From RGEC01 sp964626685 (lineage in GTDB: Bacteria; Bacteroidota; Bacteroidia; NS11-12g; UBA955), in contig CAZVJY010000007.1 in assembly GCA_964626685.1 (NCBI GenBank), forward strand, positions 62,001-126,000: a stretch of DNA of 64,000 bases, read 5' to 3'. The notes under the pieces were generated by a model. That model saw only the letters and a list, made by a program, of their open reading frames with translations, ran no database searches and was not told the DNA's origin. The translations under genes and the position numbers were made by a program. Position 1 is the stretch's first letter, and every line of letters starts with the position of its first letter. Below are positions 18,334 to 25,115 of this stretch, piece by piece.

Positions 18334-18592
18334 CTATTTTTACATTTTGCATTCAAAAACCTTGGCTAAGTATTACGTTGGCCACACCTGCGATTCAATG
18401 GAAGAACGATTAGCCAAACACCTTACCAATCATAAAGGCTTCACGGCAAAAGCAAAAGATTGGATTGTAGCCTACAGTGAAACATACACTTCAAAAGCAG
18501 AAGCCTACAGCAGAGAGCGTGAAGTAAAAAAATGGAAAAGTAAAAAACGGATTGAGGTATTGATTGGCAAGGGTTCAGAGCATCCCGACTAA
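18326..18592 (+). CDS. GIY-YIG nuclease-domain protein embedded between tRNA-Val and a partial tRNA copy
   Basis: The 88-residue protein begins MACYFYILHSKTLAKYYVGHT; YFYIL and YVG are the GIY and YIG motif equivalents. The Arg of MEERLAKH and the Glu of SREREVKKWKSK fill the other catalytic positions, so the nuclease looks intact. It is a standalone domain of the COG2827 type, not UvrC. I start it at the ATG at 18326; the frame stays open back through the tRNA only because the tRNA happens to lack stops there. Its last codons (Gly-Ser-Glu-His-Pro-Asp-stop) are encoded inside a tRNA-like segment, the stop TAA lying in the loop of a hairpin that replaces the anticodon arm. DNA target and role are unknown. 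Confidence 0.88.
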   Translation: MACYFYILHSKTLAKYYVGHTCDSMEERLAKHLTNHKGFTAKAKDWIVAYSETYTSKAEAYSREREVKKWKSKKRIEVLIGKGSEHPD

Positions 18593-18635
18593 CAAGTCGG
18601 GAGGGTCGGGGGTTCGAACCCCTCAGCTCCCACCA
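18572..18635 (+). pseudogene. Partial tRNA-Val copy with replaced anticodon arm (tRNA-like tail of the GIY-YIG gene)
   Basis: From GGTTCAGAGCATC this 64-nt segment matches the D-loop to anticodon-stem part of tRNA-Val(TAC), and from 18601 it matches the tRNA 3' half exactly, through T arm, AGCTCCC and CCA. The 5' acceptor strand and 5' D stem are absent, so it cannot fold as a tRNA. In place of the 17-nt anticodon arm is a 20-nt element, TCCCGACT-AACA-AGTCGGGA, a perfect 8-bp hairpin. The GIY-YIG stop codon TAA is within it. Confidence 0.88.
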
Positions 18636-18776
18636 AAACCCGGACATAATCGTTCNNNNNNNNNNNNNNNNNNNNNNNNNNNNNNNNNNNNNNNNNNNNN
18701 NNNNNNNNNNNNNNNNNNNNNNNNNNNNNNNNNNNNNNNNNNNNNNNNNNNNNNNGGGTTTTTTGTTTATGGCGTG
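18601..18776 (+). repeat. 76-bp direct repeat, copy B, interrupted by the assembly gap
   Basis: Bases 18601-18655 equal 18258-18312 and bases 18756-18776 equal 18313-18333. Removing the Ns would restore a perfect 76-bp repeat. After it, the ATGGCGTG that starts the GIY-YIG ORF in copy A here opens only a 12-codon frame (18769-18807), so the array ends at this point. Confidence 0.9.
18656..18755. other. Assembly gap of 100 Ns
   Basis: Exactly 100 Ns, a conventional size for a gap of unknown length, fall inside the second direct repeat, as expected where short reads could not span tandem units. The stretch 18808-18909 after the repeat holds no gene that I can see, only the region upstream of the M42 peptidase. 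Confidence 0.97.
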
Positions 18777-18909
18777 TTTCAAGTGGATACTCTATAACAT
18801 AAAATAATTACGGTAAACCAGTCATGATTTACGTTTATAGAATAAGTTTAAAACAATATTTTGTAGCCTTGCTGTCGCTTTCTAGCCATATTTTTTGTAG
18901 TTTCGTAAC

Positions 18910-19980
18910 ATGCGAAAAGAAGCCAAAAAATTCCTAGAAAAATACCTGAATAATGTTTCTCCTACGGGTTTTGAGAGTTCAGGACAAAAAATTTGGTTGG
19001 ATTATATCAAATCGGAAATTGATGAAACCATTGTGGATACCTATGGTACAGCGGTTGGAGTTATAAATCCGGGGCAGCCTTACAAAGTTGTTATTGAAGC
19101 ACATGCCGACGAAATCTCATGGTTTGTTAATTACATAACTGAAGATGGATATATCTATGTTATCAGAAACGGGGGCAGCGACTTTCAGATTGCTCCCAGT
19201 ATGCGCTGCCATATCTATTGTGAAAATGGCAATATCGTCAAAGGTATTTTTGGATGGCCTGCCATACATGTAAGAGAAGGAAAAGATCCTGAAGCAAAAC
19301 AGGATAGTGTTTTCATAGATGTGGGATGCAGCAGTAAAAAAGAAGTTGAAGCTTTAGGTATTCACGTTGGCGCCGTTGCTGTATTTGAAGCAGATTGCAT
19401 GTGGCTGAATGAAAAGTACATTGTAGGCAGGGCACTCGACAACAGAATGGGTGGCTTTATCATAGCCGAGGTGGTAAAAAAACTAAAAGACAACAAAAAG
19501 AAATTGCCTTACACGCTATACGTTGTCAACAGTGTTCAGGAAGAAATCGGGCTTCGAGGTGCTGAAATGATCAGCCGAAGACTGCAGCCGGATGTGGCCA
19601 TTTGTACGGATGTGACCCATGATACCGCGTCTCCCCTTTACAACAAGAAAAAGCAGGGAGAATGCAAATGTGGAAAAGGCGCAGTTGTTACCTACGGCCC
19701 CGCAGTTCAAAACAACCTGCTGCAATTGATGATTCAGACTGCAAAAAAGAAAAAAATCGACATTCAGCGAAACGCAGTAAGCAGAAGTACTGGCACTGAT
19801 ACCGATAGTTTTGCCTATAGTGCACACGGGGTGGCTTCAGCGCTTATTTCTTTGCCGCTTAAGTATATGCATACCACTGTAGAAATGGTACATGAAGATG
19901 ACATTGAAAGCTGCATCAGTCTGATGTATGAAACATTACTCACCCTCAAAGCAGGTCAGGATTTTAGGTATTTTACATAA
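18910..19980 (+). CDS. M42 family metallo-aminopeptidase
   Basis: The 356-residue cytosolic protein is a di-zinc aminopeptidase of the M42 family (glutamyl aminopeptidase/deblocking type). Metal and catalytic residues are visible in order: His of EAHADEISW, Asp of GRALDNRMGG, the Glu-Glu of SVQEEIGLRGA, Asp of CTDVTHD, and His of MHTTVEMVH. It likely trims N-terminal residues from peptides as part of protein turnover. A TAGTTTCG box, one mismatch from the -7 consensus, ends 4 nt before the ATG, so the mRNA may be leaderless. The 3' end may overlap the following acyltransferase gene by 53 bp. Confidence 0.93.
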   Translation: MRKEAKKFLEKYLNNVSPTGFESSGQKIWLDYIKSEIDETIVDTYGTAVGVINPGQPYKVVIEAHADEISWFVNYITEDGYIYVIRNGGSDFQIAPSMRCHIYCENGNIVKGIFGWPAIHVREGKDPEAKQDSVFIDVGCSSKKEVEALGIHVGAVAVFEADCMWLNEKYIVGRALDNRMGGFIIAEVVKKLKDNKKKLPYTLYVVNSVQEEIGLRGAEMISRRLQPDVAICTDVTHDTASPLYNKKKQGECKCGKGAVVTYGPAVQNNLLQLMIQTAKKKKIDIQRNAVSRSTGTDTDSFAYSAHGVASALISLPLKYMHTTVEMVHEDDIESCISLMYETLLTLKAGQDFRYFT

Positions 19981-20857
19981 TTTTCAGTTTTTGGCTTACC
20001 GAATTTTTCTATATCCTTTGCTGAAAGGCATATCATTGTTGCCCTTCCCCGTTTTGTACGGATTTTCGAATGTTCTTTTTTTTGTTTTGTACCATGTGGC
20101 CGGTTACCGGAAAAAAGTAGTGAGGACCAATCTTCAAAATGCATTTCCAGAAAAAGCGGAAAGTTGGCGCAGGGATATAGAAAGAAAATTCTATCGTCAT
20201 TTAGCCGATTTAATACTTGAGACATTCAAGGGAATGAGTTTGAGTGGGAAAGAATTGAAGGCAAGGATGAAGAATGTTTCACAGGTTTTTTACGATAAAG
20301 CATTTGAAGAGAAGCGAAGCAGCATTATCATTATGAGCCATACCAGCAATTGGGAGTGGGTATGTATGTCTGCACAGCTGCATGCAAAACAAAAAGCCCA
20401 GTCTATATACAAGCAGCTCAAAAATCCATTCTTTGAGAAGTTAATGCACAGAATCAGGACTAGATTTGATACCATGCTCATTCCAATGGAACAAACCCTA
20501 AGGGTTTTGGCATCTCAAACTGATATGGTAACAGCCACTGCATTTATGGGAGATCAAAATCCAGCTAATGGAAATAATGCCTACTGGACAACATTTTTAA
20601 ATCAGGATACCGCTTTTATGCGGGGCACAGAAAAAATTGCCCGCAAGACCAATTTTGAAGTGTGGTATATGCAAATCAGAAAAATCAGGCGTGGCTATTA
20701 CGAAGTAAATACCCGCTTGCTTTGTGAAAAGCCTGCTGAAACCAAAGAGGGAGAAATTACTGAAATGCTGGCCAGGGCAACAGAGGAAGATATTCTAAGT
20801 CAGCCAGAATTTTGGCTTTGGAGCCACAGACGCTGGAAACACAAACGAACCCATTAA
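19928..20857 (+). CDS. Lysophospholipid/lipid A acyltransferase (LpxL/HtrB family)
   Basis: The product (309 residues from the ATG at 19928) is a membrane acyltransferase that adds a secondary acyl chain to the lipid A precursor. It has an N-terminal hydrophobic helix (LLPFPVLYGFSNVLFFVLYHV), the catalytic HX4E motif in SHTSNWEWV, and the FMGDQNPANGN block typical of the family. The start is uncertain: the ATG at 19928 overlaps the M42 gene by 53 bp, and homologues usually begin close to FLAYRIFLYPLL, where only a TTG (19991) is available. Cotranscription with the upstream gene is likely. Bacteroidetes usually have one such gene making penta-acylated lipid A; that role is inference. Confidence 0.88.
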   Translation: MKHYSPSKQVRILGILHNFQFLAYRIFLYPLLKGISLLPFPVLYGFSNVLFFVLYHVAGYRKKVVRTNLQNAFPEKAESWRRDIERKFYRHLADLILETFKGMSLSGKELKARMKNVSQVFYDKAFEEKRSSIIIMSHTSNWEWVCMSAQLHAKQKAQSIYKQLKNPFFEKLMHRIRTRFDTMLIPMEQTLRVLASQTDMVTATAFMGDQNPANGNNAYWTTFLNQDTAFMRGTEKIARKTNFEVWYMQIRKIRRGYYEVNTRLLCEKPAETKEGEITEMLARATEEDILSQPEFWLWSHRRWKHKRTH

Positions 20858-20884
20858 ACAGTTTTATTTTATGTGATTTCATTG

Positions 20885-20892
20885 TAATTTTG
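20885..20892 (+). promoter_or_regulatory. -7 promoter box for the ArsR-type regulator
   Basis: TAATTTTG, an exact TAnnTTTG match, ends 11 nt before the ATG at 20904. No clear -33 TTTG is present. Confidence 0.5.
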
Positions 20893-20903
20893 CGTTAAAC
20901 AAA

Positions 20904-21239
20904 ATGGCAAGAAAAAGCAAACCTGAATTTGATTCCAAAGCTGAGGAATACAGCAATAAGGCAAAGGCACTCGGCCACCCTGCACGCATACTGATACTAT
21001 TGTCGCTGCAATCAAACAACCATCAGACATGCAAGGAACTGGTTGCTCAGTTACCATTTACACAAAGCACTGTATCCCAGCATTTGTACGCTCTGGTCAG
21101 TGCCGGTTTTTTAGAGAGTAAAGGCTATAAAACCAGCACGATTTACAGTCTCAAAAATGGTGCTATTCAGGAATTTCAGATTCTTTTTCAGGAAGTCTTT
21201 GGAACCAAAAAACAAGACAGGCAACTGAGTATGTTTTAA
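20904..21239 (+). CDS. ArsR-family winged-helix transcriptional regulator
   Basis: The 111-residue protein has a winged helix-turn-helix: KAKALGHPARILILLSLQ is the first helix pair, QSTVSQHLYALVSAGFL the recognition helix region, followed by the wing (ESKGYKTSTIYSL). It lacks the ELCVCD metal-binding motif of ArsR/SmtB sensors, so a metal-independent ligand or redox signal is more likely. The only cysteine (HQTCKELVAQL) is outside the usual sensor position. Target genes are not evident; the genes around it are unrelated to metal resistance. It may be autoregulated, which is common in the family. Confidence 0.9.
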   Translation: MARKSKPEFDSKAEEYSNKAKALGHPARILILLSLQSNNHQTCKELVAQLPFTQSTVSQHLYALVSAGFLESKGYKTSTIYSLKNGAIQEFQILFQEVFGTKKQDRQLSMF

Positions 21240-21247
21240 TTAAACCG

Positions 21248-21266
21248 ATTACTTAATTAAAGTAAT
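21248..21266. terminator. Weak AT-rich hairpin between convergent genes
   Basis: ATTACTT and AAGTAAT form a 7-bp inverted repeat with a 5-nt loop between the stops at 21239 and 21282. It has few G-C pairs, so it is only a tentative bidirectional terminator. Confidence 0.4.
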
Positions 21267-21281
21267 TTAAACTAATATAAA

Positions 21282-22457
21282 TCAATCAAATACGTTTATT
21301 AGCATTCCGGCCGGGATTTTGGGTTCTATCCAGGTGCTTTTTGGTGGCATGGTTTCACCTGCATCCGCCACATCTTTGATTTCTTTAATAGTATTGGGAT
21401 ACAAAACAAAAGCACCATCAATTTCACCCCTGTTTTTCCATTGCTGAAGCGTATTAAGATCTTCGTCGCCGCGCAAAAACTCCAGCCTGCTGTCGTTTTT
21501 TGAATCTTTAATGTGAAAAAACTTTTTAAACACGTATTCTTCCAGCCTGAATACATCCAGGTTTTCAGATGGGTTGGGGCGGCTATGCCCCGGCTTCAAT
21601 CTGAGGCGATACCAGCCCATTGGGGTAAGTGCAACTATATCTCCTTTCTTTTCAGGCCTCTCAGGCTTGCCTAGCAAATCCACATAAAAGTCTTCAGACG
21701 CATTGTGAATCATGTCGAGCCATTCTTCCCTGTCTGTATGTTTCAGAATCCTGTGAAAAGGCTTAATCTGCAGGGATGATTCAGGCAGTATATAGGCCAT
21801 GATACCGCAACTCTTTGCTTTATCAGCATGAATACTGAGATAGGTGGCAACAGAAGCGATTCGGTGGTGTCCGTCAGCTATATACAGCCGTGGTGTTTTA
21901 ATAAAACTAATTTGTAAATTCTCTATGGCTTCAGGTTCATTTACAAACCATATTTCATGGTGTTTTCCGCTGCTGTCTTTAAATTCGAAAATGATATCAG
22001 CATTTTCGTGCTGCTGAATCCAGTCACTCATGAATTCATCATTGGGATTGGCAAGCAATACGGGCTCTCCCACCTTACGAATGGCTTCAATATGTTTCAC
22101 CATCAAGGTTTCTTTTGATGTGAGCGTGTTTTCATGCTTACAGATATCACCATTTACATAATCCTCAAAATCAAGACAGGCTACGATTCCATGGAATTCT
22201 CTCCCATCCGGATGTGACTGTTTGTAAATATAAATCCCCTCAAATGCCTCTCTAACGAGCACTTTACCTGTTTGTAGTTTTTCAAAATAGTGAAGAGCAT
22301 CAATGTAATCATCTTCACTATGATTTTGTAATGTAATACCCACCAAGGAGCGAATTACATTGCCAAAGTGAAGTCTGCTGCCGTATTTGCCGCAAACAAC
22401 CTGATCCACATGGGCAGCTGCAGGTCTTAGGGCCGCGAAAGGCTTGATATGAATCAC
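21282..22457 (-). CDS. DUF1015 family protein
   Basis: The 391-residue protein opens with IHIKPFAALRPAAAHVDQVVCGKYG, the start of DUF1015, and contains the family's conserved PRLYIADGHHRIASVATYL. The ADGHHR motif resembles nucleotide or phosphotransfer chemistry in serine kinases of the SbnI/ParB-related fold. It overlaps serA by 4 bp (ATGA), so it is the third gene of a serC-serA-DUF1015 operon. That placement is conserved across Bacteroidetes to my knowledge and, with the SbnI serine-kinase relationship, points to a serine or phosphoserine role; this is inference. Length is normal for the family. Confidence 0.88.
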   Translation of the reverse strand: MIHIKPFAALRPAAAHVDQVVCGKYGSRLHFGNVIRSLVGITLQNHSEDDYIDALHYFEKLQTGKVLVREAFEGIYIYKQSHPDGREFHGIVACLDFEDYVNGDICKHENTLTSKETLMVKHIEAIRKVGEPVLLANPNDEFMSDWIQQHENADIIFEFKDSSGKHHEIWFVNEPEAIENLQISFIKTPRLYIADGHHRIASVATYLSIHADKAKSCGIMAYILPESSLQIKPFHRILKHTDREEWLDMIHNASEDFYVDLLGKPERPEKKGDIVALTPMGWYRLRLKPGHSRPNPSENLDVFRLEEYVFKKFFHIKDSKNDSRLEFLRGDEDLNTLQQWKNRGEIDGAFVLYPNTIKEIKDVADAGETMPPKSTWIEPKIPAGMLINVFD

Positions 22458-23413
22458 CTTTTGGAATTAAAAAACTGAATGATGCGTTCAGCTAATTCAA
22501 TACCCACGCGTTCCTGCGCTTCTATTGTGCTCGCTCCAATGTGCGGAGAAAGTGAAGTATTGGCCATATGAAGCATGTCATCATTCACGGGTGGTTCCTG
22601 CTCAAACACATCCACACCGGCAAACGCGATTTTTCCAGCCTGTACAGCATTTTTCAAAGCAGTCTCATTGACTACTCCACCTCTTGCACAATTAATCAGC
22701 ACCGCCCCATCCTTCATCATTGACAACTGTTTTTCCCCAATGACCTCATCACTTCCCGGAGTATGCACGGTTATGATATCGCTGTTTTTCAATACATCTT
22801 CCATGCTCATTCCTGGAATCGTGATTTTAAAGTTGTTGAAAGCATACTTGCGGTGAAAAGACAAAGTCAGTTCAATTTCTCTTTTTTTGTAATCACTTGC
22901 AAGTACCTCCATGCCTAGCCCTACAGCCATTCTTGCTACCTCCTGACCGATTCTTCCAAATCCGATTATCCCTATTTTTTTATCCTGAACCTCTAAACCT
23001 TTACCAGCAAGTTTTTTAAGCTCATTGAAATCTTTCCTGCCATTAGCTGGCATTTCACGATTGGTATGATACAAGTATCGGTAACAAGAGAAAATATGGG
23101 CAAAAACAAGTTCTGCAACGGATCTGCTGCTCGCATTGGGTGTGTTTACCACAGGAATGTTCTTTATACCTGCATGTTTAATGTCAATGTTATCCAATCC
23201 TACACCGGCTCTGGCAATCAGTTTTAGGTTTCCGGTATTCATGATGTCAGCAGTTACTTTTGTTGCACTGCGAACAATCAAAATATCATAATTACTGATG
23301 CCTGCTGCCAGTTCTGCCTGAGGTATTTTTTGTGTATCAACAGTAAAACCAGCTTTCTCCAGCAATGATTTTCCGGCTGCATCAATCCCATCATTGGCTA
23401 AAATTCTCATCAT
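22454..23413 (-). CDS. serA: D-3-phosphoglycerate dehydrogenase, short form without ACT domain
   Basis: The 319-residue NAD-dependent enzyme oxidises 3-phosphoglycerate to 3-phosphohydroxypyruvate, the first step of serine synthesis. Seen are the NAD-binding loop GIIGFGRIGQEVAR, the arginine of NCARGGVVNE, the acid of GVDVFEQEPP and the catalytic His in SPHIGAST. It stops shortly after the catalytic domains, so there is no regulatory ACT domain and serine feedback inhibition of the E. coli type is not expected. It overlaps serC by 4 bp upstream and DUF1015 by 4 bp downstream. The immediate context with serC makes SerA much more likely than a generic 2-hydroxyacid dehydrogenase. Confidence 0.93.
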   Translation of the reverse strand: MMRILANDGIDAAGKSLLEKAGFTVDTQKIPQAELAAGISNYDILIVRSATKVTADIMNTGNLKLIARAGVGLDNIDIKHAGIKNIPVVNTPNASSRSVAELVFAHIFSCYRYLYHTNREMPANGRKDFNELKKLAGKGLEVQDKKIGIIGFGRIGQEVARMAVGLGMEVLASDYKKREIELTLSFHRKYAFNNFKITIPGMSMEDVLKNSDIITVHTPGSDEVIGEKQLSMMKDGAVLINCARGGVVNETALKNAVQAGKIAFAGVDVFEQEPPVNDDMLHMANTSLSPHIGASTIEAQERVGIELAERIIQFFNSKR

Positions 23414-24477
23414 GCGAAAGTCTCCATCACATTAACCAGTGCCTGAACACTTTCCAGCGGAAGTGCATTGTATAGGCTTGCCCTGTAACCTCCTACGCTG
23501 CGGTGTCCTTTTATACCGCTGATCCCGGCTTCCTTGCAAGCTGAATTGAATTTTTGTTCAAGGTCAGGGGTAGGTTCGTTGAACACGAAGCACACATTCA
23601 TCCTGCTTCTGTCCTCTTTGTTAACCGTACCTCTGAAGTACGGGCTTTTATCAATAGCATCATACAGCAAGCCTGCCTTTGCTTCGTTTCTGGCCTGCAT
23701 ACCTTCACAACCGCCGTTTTCCTTTACCCATTCCAGATTAAACTTACTTACGAGTATTGGAAAAACAGGTGGTGTATTATACATACTTTCTTTTTCACCA
23801 TGAAGCTTATAATCCAACATAGAAGGTATAGCTCTGCCTTCTGGGCGACGATTATACAGTGATTTTTTAACAAGCACCAGCGTTACTCCGGCCGGACCCA
23901 TATTTTTCTGCGCTCCTGCATAGATTAGGTCGAAAGATGCAGTATTGATCGGTCGGCTAAAGATATCGGAACTCATATCACAAATCATGGGCACCGGACT
24001 ATCCGGAAACTGCTGCATCTGGGTTCCGTAGATGGTGTTGTTGCTTGTGCAATGGAAATAATCAGATGAGGAAGGAATTGTATAATCTTTCGGAATGTAG
24101 GTATAGTTATCTGCTTCGCTGCTTGCCACCACATTTACCTCGCCGTACAGTTTGGCTTCTTTGATGGCACCCGCTGCCCAAACTCCGGTTTTGAGATAGG
24201 AGGCTGACGTTCTCAAAAAATTATGAGGAATTTGAAAAAACTGGGTAGAAGCTCCCCCCTGAAGAAAAAGAATATCATAATCATCGGGCACAGACAGAAG
24301 AGATTTAACCAACTGGCGGGCTTCCTCCATCACATTTTCAAATTCTTTGGTGCGGTGGCTGATTTCGAGGATACTTAAACCGGTACCTTCAAAATTTCTG
24401 ATGGCTTCTATGCTTTTTTCGAATGCTACGGGAGCTAATATGGATGGTCCCGCTGAAAAATTATGTATTTTAGACAT
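23410..24477 (-). CDS. serC: Phosphoserine aminotransferase
   Basis: The start at 24477 gives MSKIHNFSAGPSILAPVAFE, the characteristic SerC N-terminus; the frame runs seven codons further without support. The roughly 355-residue PLP enzyme converts 3-phosphohydroxypyruvate and glutamate to phosphoserine, and also serves pyridoxine synthesis in some bacteria. The PLP lysine lies in DLIYAGAQKNMGPAGV, and LQGGASTQFFQIPHN is the phosphate/PLP-binding loop. It is the first gene of the serine operon, with a TAAAATTG box (one mismatch to TAnnTTTG) upstream at 24496-24503. Phosphoserine phosphatase is not in the window. Confidence 0.96.
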   Translation of the reverse strand: MSKIHNFSAGPSILAPVAFEKSIEAIRNFEGTGLSILEISHRTKEFENVMEEARQLVKSLLSVPDDYDILFLQGGASTQFFQIPHNFLRTSASYLKTGVWAAGAIKEAKLYGEVNVVASSEADNYTYIPKDYTIPSSSDYFHCTSNNTIYGTQMQQFPDSPVPMICDMSSDIFSRPINTASFDLIYAGAQKNMGPAGVTLVLVKKSLYNRRPEGRAIPSMLDYKLHGEKESMYNTPPVFPILVSKFNLEWVKENGGCEGMQARNEAKAGLLYDAIDKSPYFRGTVNKEDRSRMNVCFVFNEPTPDLEQKFNSACKEAGISGIKGHRSVGGYRASLYNALPLESVQALVNVMETFA

Positions 24478-24539
24478 ACTCACTGAATAGTGGTACAATT
24501 TTAGTGTTATAATTGCGGGTAATCAAGTGTTTTAATCTT

Positions 24540-25115
24540 ATGTGTAAAAAAGCTTTGTTATTGATTTTTACTGTGCTTTCCTTTGGTTGTGCGCAGTCAC
24601 AATATGTAGATGATGCCCCAGGCCAGTCTTTTGATACACAATCGGTAAAAAGGACACCTTTTTTCAAATCTCCGGGCAACGATAACTTTGTCAAGGGTAC
24701 TGAGTTCATGTTTTCGCTTAGCAATGGTTTTATCTTTGGTGAAATATCACCGTTTGCCGGTTTTAAAATTGCTAAACCTTTGATGGTGGCAGCCGGAATC
24801 AATGGCGCTTTTTACGCTGGAAATGGTCAGGGAAACAGCGGATTTACTTACGGAGCGCATGGTTTTTTACGTCTAAACCTAGGACAGGTGGCTTTTCTAC
24901 ATGCGGAGATGCGCGGAATAAATGCCTTGTTGCCAGGTAGCGGTGTTCTTTCCTCAAGTGAACGAAAATGGGTGGCCTCTCCTATTTTAGGACTGGGAAT
25001 GGCTCAAAGCACCGGGATGGGATCCTGGTTTCTGTTAGGATATGCTCCCAATACTGAATACGCTTCAACGCAGCCTTTGGGATCGATAGTTTACAGAATA
25101 GGAATAACTTTCTGA
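24540..25115 (+). CDS. Small outer-membrane beta-barrel-like protein
   Basis: The ATG at 24540 gives MCKKALLLIFTVLSFGCAQS, a signal peptide (possibly a lipobox, FGC); nine extra upstream codons are open but add nothing. The mature 170-odd residues alternate polar and hydrophobic residues (FRLNLGQVAFLHAEMRG-like strands) and end in a terminal Phe (GITF), both usual for outer-membrane beta-barrels. I do not recognise the family. It is divergent from serC, with a TATAATTG box at 24508, and converges tail-to-tail on nuoN with no spacer between the stop codons. Confidence 0.65.
   Translation: MCKKALLLIFTVLSFGCAQSQYVDDAPGQSFDTQSVKRTPFFKSPGNDNFVKGTEFMFSLSNGFIFGEISPFAGFKIAKPLMVAAGINGAFYAGNGQGNSGFTYGAHGFLRLNLGQVAFLHAEMRGINALLPGSGVLSSSERKWVASPILGLGMAQSTGMGSWFLLGYAPNTEYASTQPLGSIVYRIGITF

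Noticed and set aside
18161..18592. A 143-residue frame that runs through tRNA-Val into the GIY-YIG gene
   Set aside because: The first 55 codons are simply the tRNA and terminator read in frame; the gene starts at the ATG at 18326.
18326..18592. UvrC or intron homing endonuclease
   Set aside because: The protein is a lone GIY-YIG domain without UvrC's other domains, and there is no intron around it.
18572..18635. A second tRNA gene
   Set aside because: The acceptor 5' strand and 5' D stem are missing and the anticodon arm is replaced by an 8-bp hairpin, so it cannot be a functional tRNA.
18564..18797. Open frames reading through the N gap
   Set aside because: They depend on the Ns having no stop codon and on the tRNA-like tail; there is no evidence for a protein.
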